Part shown: positions 1-8,277 of the stretch, one piece after another | Layout: every line of letters starts with the position of its first letter | Position numbering within the stretch: the stretch's first letter is position 1 | Origin: Pseudooceanicola marinus | GTDB taxonomy: Bacteria > Pseudomonadota > Alphaproteobacteria > Rhodobacterales > Rhodobacteraceae | Assembly (NCBI RefSeq): GCF_002786295.1 | Contig: NZ_PGTC01000008.1 | Coordinates: 89,873 to 153,872 of the forward strand | Direction: 5' to 3' | Length of the DNA stretch: 64,000 bases | The notes under the pieces: model-generated | Databases searched by the model: none | Told to the model about the DNA's origin: nothing | The model's input: only the letters and a program-made list of their open reading frames with translations | Program-made: the position numbers and the translations under genes

Positions 1-178
1 CCTTGCTGCGCAGGGAGGTGGCGGCGGAGAGCAGGACCTGGAGGCAAAGCGCGCCGATCTGGGTGACCTGGCTGCCGTCGAGCACCACATCGCCGTCGAG
101 CCGCCCTCGCAGCGCCTCGGCCAGAGGGGCCGCCGCCGGCAGATCCAGCTTGGGTTGAAGGACCAGCGGCTCAGTCAT
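1..178 (-). CDS. STAS-domain protein, N-terminal part only
   Basis: Only the first 59 codons lie in the window; the gene runs off the left edge. The protein begins MTEPLVLQPKLDLPAAAPL and continues with LDGSQVTQIGALCLQVLLSA, the strand-helix pattern of a STAS domain (anti-anti-sigma factor/SpoIIAA fold). The serine in LDGSQV sits where the phosphorylatable Ser/Asp region of such domains lies. STAS proteins of this size often accompany CheA/CheY-type chemotaxis genes in Rhodobacteraceae, but no neighbour is visible here to confirm that. The ATG is the first start in frame. Confidence 0.65.
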   Translation of the reverse strand, partial: MTEPLVLQPKLDLPAAAPLAEALRGRLDGDVVLDGSQVTQIGALCLQVLLSAATSLRSK

Positions 179-370
179 GGCCACCTGCCGGGGTTCAGAA
201 GGCGGAGCGATTGCATGCCGGTCTCCCATCATTCCATTGCGTCGGGACGGTGATAGGGTCTGCCCCGTTAAGACGAAGTTACGCGGCATGGGCTTTGACG
301 GGCTTTTTGGCTCCGGCGCCTGTCAGGGCCGCCGGTGAACAGCAACAAATCTCTGAAAATAGGTCTGAAA

Positions 371-406
371 AGAGAAAACCCCACGTCGGATTCAATCGAC
401 GCGGGG
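371..406 (-). terminator. Rho-independent terminator for the one-carbon operon
   Basis: On the minus strand a 10-bp stem (arms 406-397 and 388-379) with one G-U pair and an 8-nt loop is followed by TTTTCTCTTTT. It lies about 40 bp past the stop of the pterin-binding methyltransferase. The remaining gap to the STAS gene (179-370) shows no gene. Confidence 0.7.
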
Positions 407-444
407 CAGTCATCTGGGCCGGATTGCCGGTCTGGTGTCAGCGG

Positions 445-1404
445 TCAGTCACGACGGCGACGGCGCGATCCGCGACCCGTGCCGGCGCTGGCGGAGGCGC
501 GGGCGGCCTCGGCGAAGGTGCTGCCTTCGGCCACGGCATCGACCACGCGCGAGAAGCGGATCCAGTCGCCCCCGTTGGGGTCGGCGTTCATCAGCAGGTT
601 GGCGGCCTTCACCGCCTCCATCTCGACCTGGCGGACCGGGTTCATGATGGCCGAGGTCATGCCGGAGGCGATGGCCATCGGCAGGAAGGCGGCGTTGACC
701 CCGTGGCGATGCGGCAGGCCGAAGGAGATGTTGGAGGCGCCGCAGGTGGTATTCACCCCAAGTTCGTCGCGCAGTTTGCGCACCAGTTCGAACACCTGGC
801 GCCCGGCGGTGGCCATGGCGCCCACGGGCATGACCAGCGGGTCGACGACGATGTCATGGGCCGGGATGCCGTAGTCTGCGGCCCGTTCGACGATCTTCTT
901 GGCCACCGCAAAGCGCACCTCCGGGTCCTCGGAAATGCCGGTGTCATCGTTGGAGATGGCCACCACCGGCACGTTGTATTTCTTGATCAGCGGTAGCACC
1001 AGCTCCAGCCGGTCCTCTTCCCCGGTGACGGAATTGACCAGCGGCCGGCCCGTCGCGGCCTCCAGACCCGCCTCCAGCGCCCCGGGGACCGAGCTGTCGA
1101 TGCACAGCGGCACATCGACCAGCCCCTGCACCAGCTCGACGATGGAGCGCATCAGAGGCGGTTCGGTCTCATTCGGGTTGGGGTTCGAGTTGTAGACCAC
1201 GCCCGCGTTGATATCGAGAACGGCCGCCCCGCAGGCCACCTGTTCCAGCGCGTCCTTCTCGACGGTAGAGTAGTCGCCCGCCTCCAGCTCAGCCGCCAGC
1301 TTCTTCCGGCCGGTGGGATTGATGCGCTCTCCGATCACGCAGAAGGGTTCGTCGAAGCCGATGGTGACGGTCTTGGTGGCCGATTCCAGTGTCGTGCGGG
1401 TCAT
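445..1404 (-). CDS. Pterin-binding methyltetrahydrofolate:cobalamin methyltransferase
   Basis: The 319-residue protein has a pterin-binding TIM-barrel signature: VIGERINPTGRKK near residue 24, LDINAG near 64, CIDSS near 100, NSVTGEE near 124, DPLVMPVG near 188 and TTCGASNISFGLP near 220. Such domains move the methyl group of 5-methyl-THF to a corrinoid protein. It is a free-standing domain rather than part of a full MetH. In roseobacters such stand-alone proteins have been proposed to act as the folate module of a split methionine synthase, or in methylamine/betaine demethylation. The MetF-like gene directly upstream supports a methyl-folate role. An AAAGGGGA ribosome site precedes the ATG. 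The tail is very Arg-rich (SRRRRRD). The partner corrinoid protein is not in the window. Confidence 0.85.
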   Translation of the reverse strand: MTRTTLESATKTVTIGFDEPFCVIGERINPTGRKKLAAELEAGDYSTVEKDALEQVACGAAVLDINAGVVYNSNPNPNETEPPLMRSIVELVQGLVDVPLCIDSSVPGALEAGLEAATGRPLVNSVTGEEDRLELVLPLIKKYNVPVVAISNDDTGISEDPEVRFAVAKKIVERAADYGIPAHDIVVDPLVMPVGAMATAGRQVFELVRKLRDELGVNTTCGASNISFGLPHRHGVNAAFLPMAIASGMTSAIMNPVRQVEMEAVKAANLLMNADPNGGDWIRFSRVVDAVAEGSTFAEAARASASAGTGRGSRRRRRD

Positions 1405-1514
1405 GTGGTGTCCCCTTTGAAAAGACGCGAGAGTGAAAACGTCGGACTGCGCGGCCCGGGCGCCCCAAGGGACCAGCGCAGGTCTCTGTGTAGGGCCCCC
1501 GGGGGGGGCGGTGT

Positions 1515-2441
1515 TCAGGCCTCGGCCTGGACAGGGGCGAGGACGCCGGCACCATGGCGGGCGGCGAACTCGGCGGAGGCGCGGATGCCGCCCAGGGGGA
1601 AGACGTGGATCTGCTCGATCAGGCCCAGGTCGTCGGCGCTGGCAAGATCCGACAGGATCTCCACCGGCTCGTAGGGCATCATCAGCTTGGTCACATCCAT
1701 GGCGCGTTTCTGCAGCACCTTCAGCGAGGGGCCGACGCCGCAGGCGATGGCGAACTTGATCAGCGTCTGCAGCTTTGCCGGGCCGGCGATGCCGAGGTGG
1801 ACGGGCAGGGTGATCCCCTCGTCGCGCAGACGGCGCGACCAGGCCAGAACCGGCGCGGCGTCGAAGGCGAATTGCGTCGCCATGGCCATCTGCGCATCGG
1901 TGCGTTCCGAAAATGCCTGCTTCCAGCGCAGCGCCTCCATCACGGTGGCGTCGGATCCATCCGGGTCGATGTCCAGGTTGCCTTCGGGATGGCCGGCCAC
2001 GTGCAGACGGGTGAAGCCGGCGCGATCGAACAGCCCGGTTTCCAGCAGCTGCATGGAGCAGTGAAAATCGCCATGGGGGGCCTTCACCCCGCCCGCCAGA
2101 AGCAACGCCTGGCGGACGCCGGCCTCGCCCTGATAGCGGGCGATCCAGTCTTCCAGCACCTGGGCATCGGCGATGATGCGCGCCGGGAAATGGGGCATCA
2201 CGTCGAAGCCGTCATCGGACAGCCGCGCGGCGGTCTCGACCATTTCCTCGATCGGCGTGCCCTCGATATGGGCGATGTAGACGCGGGTGCCTTGCGGAAG
2301 CAGCGCCTTGAAATCGTCGATCTTGGCGGCGGTGCGGGGCATCACCTCGATCGAGTAGCCCGCCAGCAGACCGGAGATGTCGGTGGGCTGACCGGCGCCA
2401 CCACCGGCGGCTTGTTTGCGGCGGAAGGGAAGGAGGGCCAT
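1515..2441 (-). CDS. metF: Methylenetetrahydrofolate reductase (MetF-like)
   Basis: This 308-residue protein matches a flavin-dependent 5,10-methylene-THF reductase, which makes 5-methyl-THF for methionine synthesis. Visible features are YSIEVMPRTAAK near residue 29, a TIM-barrel pattern, the segment FDVMPHFPARI, LLLAGG in the flavin region and PVHLGIAGPAKL near the C-terminus. It is more divergent from the E. coli enzyme than housekeeping MetF usually is. The ATG at 2441 has GGAG upstream. The frame stays open for 56 more codons, but those overlap the preceding gene and look non-coding. It lies between the small 'virulence factor' gene and the pterin-binding methyltransferase, all on the minus strand, so an operon is likely. 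Confidence 0.82.
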   Translation of the reverse strand: MALLPFRRKQAAGGGAGQPTDISGLLAGYSIEVMPRTAAKIDDFKALLPQGTRVYIAHIEGTPIEEMVETAARLSDDGFDVMPHFPARIIADAQVLEDWIARYQGEAGVRQALLLAGGVKAPHGDFHCSMQLLETGLFDRAGFTRLHVAGHPEGNLDIDPDGSDATVMEALRWKQAFSERTDAQMAMATQFAFDAAPVLAWSRRLRDEGITLPVHLGIAGPAKLQTLIKFAIACGVGPSLKVLQKRAMDVTKLMMPYEPVEILSDLASADDLGLIEQIHVFPLGGIRASAEFAARHGAGVLAPVQAEA

Positions 2442-2481
2442 GGGCGGCTCCGCATCTGGGCGCCGGGGCGCCGGGTTGGCA

Positions 2482-2784
2482 TCAGGCGGGCGCGCGGCCG
2501 CCGTTGGCGATAAGCGTCTTGAGTCTGTCCTGATCGTAGTCGGCGTCGAGCCGGGCGATTGCGTCATCTGCGACCTGTTGTGGATCGCCATCGACCTCCT
2601 GCGGGTCACCCTTGCGCCATTCGGCCAGATAATCGTCGGTGCCGGCCGCGCCGGAGGCCATGGCGGCGCGGTCGATCGCCTGTTCGAACCGTTCCGGCAG
2701 CGGTGCCTTGGCCGCGCGCCGTCCCTTGCCGACGATGACCTGGGCGGGGATATCGCGCCAGTAGAGGATGGTAAGCTGGGGCAT
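2482..2784 (-). CDS. Small virulence-factor-domain protein
   Basis: The 100-residue protein starts MPQLTILYWRDIPAQVIVGK, which resembles the small family labelled 'virulence factor' in domain databases (scaffold-like proteins of unknown biochemistry). It has no signal peptide or membrane segment and is acidic towards its end. An excellent AGGAGGA site precedes the ATG. It is the first gene of the one-carbon trio (40 bp to the MetF start). I recall that this linkage recurs in roseobacters, so a role in methyl-folate or cobalamin chemistry is an inference from context only. Confidence 0.65.
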   Translation of the reverse strand: MPQLTILYWRDIPAQVIVGKGRRAAKAPLPERFEQAIDRAAMASGAAGTDDYLAEWRKGDPQEVDGDPQQVADDAIARLDADYDQDRLKTLIANGGRAPA

Positions 2785-3159
2785 CGGGTCCTCCTGTCTT
2801 TGTCCGACCCTGCGCGCAGACGGGCCGTGCGGCGTGCCGGGGCGCGACCTGCCCGCGCGGGAATGCGACCTGGGCGGCGGTTGTGCGCCAGGCGTCCAGG
2901 CTGGCCGGTTCCGGCACTGTGCTGGGCCCGCTGTGCAAACGTGACTGGCGTATGGTGCGCTGAAGCACGGTTTCCGCAGGGTGCCTTGGCTGACGTGCAA
3001 AAAGGTTGAAATCACGGCCGCACCTGTAAATTCAGGGTCCTGCGGCCCGCGACATGGCTGAACGGGCGTTTCGCGATCACGGCATGGTGAGCAACCATCT
3101 TGCGCCTCAGCCCCCGACACACTACCTTCGATCCCAACACGATATAGGAGGGCGCAAAG
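2785..3159. other. Divergent intergenic region
   Basis: These 375 bp separate the minus-strand one-carbon operon from the plus-strand Ppx gene and must hold both promoters. Part of it (about 2990-3140) is less GC-rich. No open frame here has coding character, and I see no strong palindrome. Confidence 0.5.
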
Positions 3160-4272
3160 ATGGCGCCCAGGCGTCCCAAAGGTGCGGGCGCATTCCCGAA
3201 ACCGGTCGAAGGCCCCGCATCCAACGCCCCAGACCCGGCGGAGCTCTATGCTGCGCTGGACCTGGGCACAAATAGCTGTCGCATGCTGATCGCCCAACCC
3301 AAGGGCTCTCAGTTCCATGTGGTCGACAGTTTCTCGAAATCCGTTCAGCTCGGTTCCGGGCTCGAACGCTCTGGTCGGCTGTCCAGGTCTTCGATGGCGC
3401 GGACGGTGCAGGCCATGCGGATCTGCAAGCAGAAGCTTCAGCGCCACAAGGTGTCGCACATGCGGCTGGTGGCCACCGAAGCCTGTCGGCGGGCCTGCAA
3501 TGCGAAGAACTTCATCCAGCAGGTGCGTCGGGAGACCGGTTTGCGGCTCGAGATCATCGAGCCGGAGGAAGAAGCACGGCTTGCCGTGATTTCCTGCGCG
3601 CCGCTTGTCAGCACGCGCACGGAGCAGCTTCTGGTGGTCGACATCGGGGGCGGGTCCACCGAGCTGGTCTGGATCGACCTGACCTCTGTGCCGCATCGCG
3701 ACCGGCCGAAGGCGATCATGCGGCTGCACGCAGGGTTCCACCCGCCCGAAAGCCCGTTTCCGGCGGCCAAGGTCGTCGACTGGATCTCCGTGCCCCTGGG
3801 CGTGGCGACCCTGCGCGACCAGTTCCGCGACGTGGAGGACGACAGCGCGCGCTTCGCGCTGATGTCCTGGTTCTTCGAGGAAAGCCTGGCGGAGTTCGCG
3901 CCCTACAAGGACGAACAGGCGCGGGAGGGTTTCCAGATCATCGGGACCTCCGGCACGGTGACCACGGTCGCGGCCAGCCACCTCGGGCTGAAACGCTATG
4001 ACCGGACCAAGGTTGATGGCTTGCGGATGACCTCCGACCAGATCGATCGGGTGATCCGCGGCTATCTGGATGCCGGTCCCGAAGGGCGCCGGCGCGATCC
4101 GCGCATCGGTCAGGACCGTCAGGCCCTGATCATGTCGGGGGCCGCGATCCTGCAGGCGCTGCTGCGCTGCTGGCCGACGGACCGGCTCAGCGTGGCGGAC
4201 CGTGGCCTGCGCGAAGGGTTGCTCTATGCTCAGATGAGCGCCGACGGCGTGCTGGAAGACGGTCCGTTCTAA
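3160..4272 (+). CDS. Ppx/GppA-family exopolyphosphatase
   Basis: The 370-residue protein has the ASKHA-fold signatures of exopolyphosphatase/guanosine-pentaphosphate phosphohydrolase: [12 protein letters not shown] near residue 34 (phosphate-1 loop), the catalytic-glutamate region EPEEEARLA near 134, [13 protein letters not shown] near 161 and [11 protein letters not shown] near 263. It corresponds to the short single-module form seen in alphaproteobacteria and lacks the C-terminal HD domain of E. coli Ppx. The first 25 residues are a basic, low-complexity leader. GGAGGG lies about 7 nt before the ATG. rlmE follows after a terminator; this Ppx-RlmE pairing is common in Rhodobacteraceae. Confidence 0.88.
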   Translation: MAPRRPKGAGAFPKPVEGPASNAPDPAELYAALDLGTNSCRMLIAQPKGSQFHVVDSFSKSVQLGSGLERSGRLSRSSMARTVQAMRICKQKLQRHKVSHMRLVATEACRRACNAKNFIQQVRRETGLRLEIIEPEEEARLAVISCAPLVSTRTEQLLVVDIGGGSTELVWIDLTSVPHRDRPKAIMRLHAGFHPPESPFPAAKVVDWISVPLGVATLRDQFRDVEDDSARFALMSWFFEESLAEFAPYKDEQAREGFQIIGTSGTVTTVAASHLGLKRYDRTKVDGLRMTSDQIDRVIRGYLDAGPEGRRRDPRIGQDRQALIMSGAAILQALLRCWPTDRLSVADRGLREGLLYAQMSADGVLEDGPF

Positions 4273-4292
4273 GGCCGGATCAGACCTTTGCG

Positions 4293-4323
4293 AAACCGCC
4301 CCCTTTGACAGCGGGGCGGTTTT
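4293..4323 (+). terminator. Rho-independent terminator after ppx/gppA
   Basis: A perfect 10-bp stem (4293-4302 with 4313-4322, AAACCGCCCC/GGGGCGGTTT) encloses a 10-nt loop and ends in a T4 run. It begins 21 bp after the phosphatase stop codon. Confidence 0.8.
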
Positions 4324-4430
4324 GCTATTCTAAGCGGGGCTTCCGTGCGAACGGGGAAGGGGGCGCTGCCCTCGTCGCGGCAGGCCGTGGCTCCCCCCGG
4401 GATACATTTGGCAAAGAGAAGAGGTGGGCC

Positions 4431-5201
4431 GTGGCCAAGAAACCGACCGGCAAGAATACATCGGGGCGTGGCCAGCGGGATCTGACCGTGAAGGTGAAGA
4501 CCGCGCGGGGCCGAAAGCTGTCGTCGACGCGCTGGTTGCAGCGGCAGCTGAACGATCCCTACGTGGCCCGCGCCCGGGCCGAGGGCTATCGCGGGCGCGC
4601 GGCCTTCAAGATCATGGAGCTGGACGACAAGTTCCGCTTTCTCGTGCCCGGTGCGCGAGTGGTCGATCTGGGCTGTGCCCCCGGTGGCTGGATCCAGGTG
4701 GCCGTGCCCCGGATCAATGCCCTGGGTGAGAAGAAGGGCAAGGCCGTGGGCACCATCCTGGGCGTTGACCTGCAGGAGGTCGATCCGATCCCCGGCGCCG
4801 AAATCCACCAGCTTGATTTCATGGCCGATGGCGCCGACGAGCAGGTGAAGGCCTGGCTGGGGGGCGAGGCCGATGTGGTCATGTCCGACATGGCGGCCTC
4901 TTCTTCTGGGCACAAGCAGACCGATCACCTGCGGATCATCGCGCTTTGCGAGGCGGCGGCCTATCTGTCCTTCGACGTACTGGCCGCCGGGGGCACCTTC
5001 GTGGCCAAGGTCCTGGCCGGCGGCGCCGAAGGGGATCTGCAGCAGTTGCTGAAGCAGAAGTTCACCAAGGTGCACCACATGAAGCCGCCCTCGTCCCGGT
5101 CCGACAGCTCTGAAAAGTTCGTCGTCGCCACAGGCTTCCGTGGCGGGCGCGTGGCGGAGCCCAAGGAGGACGAGGATCCCGAGGCCGGTCCGCTCGGCTG
5201 A
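4431..5201 (+). CDS. rlmE: 23S rRNA (uridine-2'-O-)-methyltransferase RlmE (FtsJ/RrmJ)
   Basis: The protein matches the FtsJ family, which methylates the 2'-O of U2552 in 23S rRNA using S-adenosylmethionine. The catalytic K-D-K-E set is visible: Lys in RAAFKIMEL near residue 60, Asp in VVMSDMA, Lys in FVAKVLAGG and Glu in [11 protein letters not shown]. The SAM loop is [12 protein letters not shown] chose the GTG at 4431 (giving 256 residues) because AAGAGAAGAGG precedes it and the protein then begins with the basic RNA-binding leader [13 protein letters not shown]. The longer frame from 4305 would run through the upstream terminator. The C-terminus is acidic ([11 protein letters not shown]). 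Confidence 0.9.
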   Translation: MAKKPTGKNTSGRGQRDLTVKVKTARGRKLSSTRWLQRQLNDPYVARARAEGYRGRAAFKIMELDDKFRFLVPGARVVDLGCAPGGWIQVAVPRINALGEKKGKAVGTILGVDLQEVDPIPGAEIHQLDFMADGADEQVKAWLGGEADVVMSDMAASSSGHKQTDHLRIIALCEAAAYLSFDVLAAGGTFVAKVLAGGAEGDLQQLLKQKFTKVHHMKPPSSRSDSSEKFVVATGFRGGRVAEPKEDEDPEAGPLG

Positions 5202-5277
5202 CCCGGCAGGAGGAGCCTACGCCGTCGGTGTCCCCCTGGTGCCGCTGCAGAACGGGCAAGGGAGAGACCAGATCACC

Positions 5278-5883
5278 TTGCAGAACAGGGGGGCTTACGG
5301 TGCGATCCGCGCTGTGCCCAGGGTTGGCCAGTTGACGGCGAACCGATGCATCCTGCTCGACGAACGAGGTGTCGTGCAGTGCAGCCAAGCCCACGAGGCT
5401 TGGGTTGCCTGCGCGTGAGCGACAAGGGCGGGACCGCAAGCCGCTGGCGCGGCGCGGCTGGTACGCAGAACTATTCTTGCCTGATGAAGCGATAGCCCTG
5501 GCCACCGGACAGCGTCCCTGGACCACCTGTCGCCGCGATCGGTTCAAGGCGTTCATCGCGGTCTTGGTGGGCGTGCACGATGGTCCGGCAGAGGGGCGCA
5601 GTCTGCCGCAGACGATTGACCGCAGTTGCTCCGGGCGCGGATCGGGCGCGACGGCACGACGGGGGCCGCCGATCTGCCCGACGGGACGATCATCGCCCGG
5701 GAGCGGGAACGCCTTCCTGATTATGAAGGAGGCCATGCACCGCTGGGGGGGGCGAGGGGGGACGGCGAGGCCTTTCCCCTGAACGAGTGGTCTGTCACTG
5801 TGCTGACCCCGACGCCGCCGCTGGATGTCTTTCGGCGGGACTTCCAGCCCGAAATGCGCGCAAGCGTCCCCGGGGGCGCCTGA
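5278..5883 (+). pseudogene. Frameshifted remnant of a conserved hypothetical gene
   Basis: Three consecutive pieces in two frames look like parts of one protein. Piece 1 (5278-5418, ending in TGA) reads ANRCILLDERG...AHEAWVACA. Piece 2 (about 5419-5617, +1 frame) reads RERQGRDRKPLARRGWYAEL, FLPDEAIALATGQRPW and CRRDRFKAF. Piece 3 (about 5620-5883, back in the first frame) reads ADLPDGTIIARERERL and NEWSVTVLTPTPPLDVFR. I recall an uncharacterised family of about 180 residues with the order MGNRG, W(I/V)AC, ELFFLDEATALAAGHRPCxxCRR, LPDG and VTVLTP; the pieces follow that order. At least two frameshifts separate them, so this is a pseudogene unless the sequence has errors. No intact gene covers 5202-5993. 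Confidence 0.65.
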
Positions 5884-5993
5884 CGCCAGGCCCCGGCGCG
5901 CCACTTTCGCCCTTTCGGTCAATCACCAGCGAGCTATGGTGCCGACGCAGGCCCCGTGCCGATCCCGTGCACACCCCGCGGAAGGAGCAGACC

Positions 5994-6983
5994 ATGACCC
6001 CCCTTGCCATCACTCTCGGCGACCCTGCCGGAATCGGTCCCGAGATCGCGCTGAAAGCCCTGGCGGGCGCGGGGACGCAGGCCGGTGTCCTGCTGGGTCA
6101 ACGCGCGGCGGCTGAGCGCGCCCTGACGCTGCTCCCCGACGACTGGATACTGCAAGAGGTTGAAAGCGCGGCGGAGGCCACTTCGGCCCCGAACGCCTTG
6201 CGCCTGATCGACACCGGCCCGTCGGTCGCGGCCCCGGCGCCCTATGGTGCCATTGCTGCCGAGGCCGGACAGGCGGCCTATGCCGCGATCCGCCGTGCCA
6301 TCGCACTGGCCATGTCGGGGGAGGTTTCGGGCATCGTCACCGCGCCCATCCACAAGGAAGCCCTGAGCGCCGCCGGTGTTCCCTTTCCGGGTCATACGGA
6401 GATGCTGGCCCATCACGCGGGCGGGGTGCAGGTGGCCATGATGCTGGCCAACGACGAGATCCGTACGGTGCTGGTGACGATCCATGTGGCCCTGCGCGAC
6501 GCCGTGGCGCTGGCGGATTTCGACGCCAACCTGCGGGCGATCCGGCTGGCTCATGAGGGCTGTCTTGCCTTCGGCATCGCTCAACCGCGCATCGCGGTTG
6601 CCGGCCTGAATCCCCATGCGGGGGAGGGCGGATTGTTTGGCCGAGAAGAGATCGAGATCATCGCCCCCGCCATTGCCGCAGCGCGCGACGAGGGGATGGA
6701 GGTCTCCGGCCCCTGGCCCGGGGATACCGTCTTCATGCAGGCCCGCAAGGGGCAGTTCGACGTCGTTGTCGCGCAATACCATGATCAGGGCCTGATCCCG
6801 GTGAAGTACATGGGGCTGGAGGAGGGCGTCAACATCACGCTGGGTCTGCCCTTCGTGCGGACCTCCCCCGACCATGGGACCGCCTTCGACATCGCCGGTA
6901 CCGGCAAGGCTGATCCACGCTCCATGTCCCTGGCCCTGTCGCAGGCGCTTCGGATGGCAGAGGCCCGGTGCCAAGGGGCGTAA
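5994..6983 (+). CDS. pdxA: 4-hydroxythreonine-4-phosphate dehydrogenase PdxA
   Basis: The 329-residue protein carries PdxA landmarks: LAITLGDPAGIGPEIALKAL at the N-terminus, TAPIHKEAL near 116, the metal-binding histidine in GHTEMLAHH near 134, LNPHAGEGG near 203, a second metal ligand in QYHDQGLIPVK near 260 and TSPDHGTAFDIAG near 288. PdxA oxidises 4-phosphohydroxy-L-threonine in pyridoxal-5'-phosphate synthesis. GGAGCAG precedes the ATG; a longer frame begins upstream but lacks family sequence. The usual neighbours surA and rsmA/ksgA are absent, so a PdxA2-type paralogue acting on related sugar acid phosphates is possible. Downstream is a long non-coding block. Confidence 0.88.
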   Translation: MTPLAITLGDPAGIGPEIALKALAGAGTQAGVLLGQRAAAERALTLLPDDWILQEVESAAEATSAPNALRLIDTGPSVAAPAPYGAIAAEAGQAAYAAIRRAIALAMSGEVSGIVTAPIHKEALSAAGVPFPGHTEMLAHHAGGVQVAMMLANDEIRTVLVTIHVALRDAVALADFDANLRAIRLAHEGCLAFGIAQPRIAVAGLNPHAGEGGLFGREEIEIIAPAIAAARDEGMEVSGPWPGDTVFMQARKGQFDVVVAQYHDQGLIPVKYMGLEEGVNITLGLPFVRTSPDHGTAFDIAGTGKADPRSMSLALSQALRMAEARCQGA

Positions 6984-6993
6984 TTGCAGCGGA

Positions 6994-7087
6994 TTTGCAA
7001 ACCCGATTGGAGGGTATGCAAATGCAGGTCTGCGAAGTGTCGTTTGCATAAAGCGATATGCAAATCTCAACTTTGCATTTTGCAAAG
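6994..7087. promoter_or_regulatory. Cluster of TTTGCA/TGCAAA inverted repeats
   Basis: Just after pdxA the GC content drops and TTTGCA or TGCAAA occurs at 6994, 7017, 7043, 7059, 7072 and 7081. Two pairs are perfect inverted repeats: TTTGCATA (7043-7050) with TATGCAAA (7057-7064), and CTTTGCA-TTT-TGCAAAG (7071-7087). A third pair, TTTGCAAA (6994) and TATGCAAA (7015), is looser. The pattern looks like multiple operator sites for a dimeric regulator; TTTGCAA-type boxes are known from memory for ScfR/RamB-family regulators. It begins the 565-bp gene-free stretch 6984-7548. Confidence 0.6.
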
Positions 7088-7110
7088 CGGTTCGGCGCCA
7101 TCACGACTTT

Positions 7111-7280
7111 CCTTGAGCCTTGAGCCTTGAGCCTTGAGCCTTGAGCCTTGAGCCTTGAGCCTTGAGCCTTGAGCCTTGAGCCTTGAGCCTTGAGCCTTGA
7201 GCCTTGAGCCTTGAGCCTTGAGCCTTGAGCCTTGAGCCTTGAGCCTTGAGCCTTGAGCCTTGAGCCTTGAGCCTTGAGCC
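7111..7280. repeat. Tandem heptamer array, 24 perfect copies of CCTTGAG
   Basis: From 7111 to 7278 the 7-bp unit CCTTGAG is repeated 24 times without a single mismatch, followed by a partial CC. On the plus strand every frame meets TGA once per 21 bp, so it is not coding there. On the minus strand it is open in all frames, but no start or gene-like frame enters it. It lies 268 bp before the next gene (7549). The remaining DNA (7281-7548) shows no gene. Perfect copies of a short unit suggest recent expansion by slippage. Confidence 0.95.
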
Positions 7281-7548
7281 CTCGATGGCCGGACAGATTA
7301 CCGCACCTGTCGGCGCGCAGCGTTTAACGGCGATTTAACCAACCTATGCCGAGAGTGACACCACCGGGCGGTCCCCAGTGCGCTGGCCTGCGCCCTCCGG
7401 TCCTGCGGTCGGATCGGCCTGTGGGATAGGCCCAAGTGCCATGGCCCGGCGATGCCAAGGTGGGCCGGTGGCGTGTCCCCGTGCGTGATGTCACCGGGGC
7501 GCATGCTGGGGAGAGGGCCCTCGGGCCGCGGCGATAGAGGAGAGACAG

Positions 7549-8274
7549 ATGGATCTAGAGACGAGCCTGGGGCGCATTCGGGCCCAACTGAGCGGGATGG
7601 AACGGATGACGCGCATCCTGCGGGCCGAGATCGAGAGCCAGATCAGCGGCTTTGCCCCCGGCACGATGGAGCATGAGGATGAGGTTTCCTCGGGCCTCGG
7701 CTCGCTGTTTCGTGCCGCTGCACCGCTCGCCTCGTTGGCCGTCGACCCCTACGGCCACTTCGCGCCCGACGTTTGGATCGGGCTGGACCATGAGGTCACC
7801 GATGCCGGGGCTACGGTCGCCATGAAGGCCCTGCGGCGTCCAGGGCCGGGCGGCGAGGGCCGGGGGGTGGCTCGTCTCAGTGTCAATCCCGTGTTCCCGC
7901 TGGCGCGCAAGCCGCGCTGGGTTACGCTTGAAACCGCCGTCTCGGTCGAGGCCCTGCGCCAGGCCCGGGCGCTGCGGATCGATACCATCAGCTTCTTCCA
8001 GATCGGCCCTGGCAACACCGCCGAAATCCCGCGCAGCGTCACCATGAATCTGCGACTGCATCGCCCTGGCGGCAAGACCAGCGACCACCTGGGCCACCGC
8101 ATCCCGGTCTCCACCATGCCGTTCGAGCATGCCGCGCGGGTCTCACGCGACACTCTGGCGGAGATTGACCTGAAGGACGTCAGCGAGGCCACGATCATCC
8201 TAGAACTGCCTCTCGCCGGGAACTACACGCTGCACCTCGATCACTTCGCGCTGCTCGCGATCGACGAGGGCTAA
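7549..8274 (+). CDS. Conserved-looking hypothetical protein linked to glycosyltransferase
   Basis: I do not recognise this 241-residue protein. It begins with a probable helical/coiled stretch (about residues 1-35, SLGRIRAQLSGMERMTRILR), then a region rich in alternating hydrophobic and polar residues that looks like a beta-sandwich (VWIGLDHEV, GVARLSVNPVF, VTMNLRLHR, ATIILELPLAGNYTLHLDHF). There is no signal peptide or membrane helix. Three bases separate its stop from the glycosyltransferase start, so the two are translated together. A carbohydrate-binding or accessory role is an inference from context. AGGAGAGAC precedes the ATG. Confidence 0.75.
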   Translation: MDLETSLGRIRAQLSGMERMTRILRAEIESQISGFAPGTMEHEDEVSSGLGSLFRAAAPLASLAVDPYGHFAPDVWIGLDHEVTDAGATVAMKALRRPGPGGEGRGVARLSVNPVFPLARKPRWVTLETAVSVEALRQARALRIDTISFFQIGPGNTAEIPRSVTMNLRLHRPGGKTSDHLGHRIPVSTMPFEHAARVSRDTLAEIDLKDVSEATIILELPLAGNYTLHLDHFALLAIDEG

Positions 8275-8277
8275 GCG

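Noticed and set aside
7111..7280. CRISPR array
   Set aside because: The units are 7 bp and contiguous, with no spacers and no cas genes nearby.
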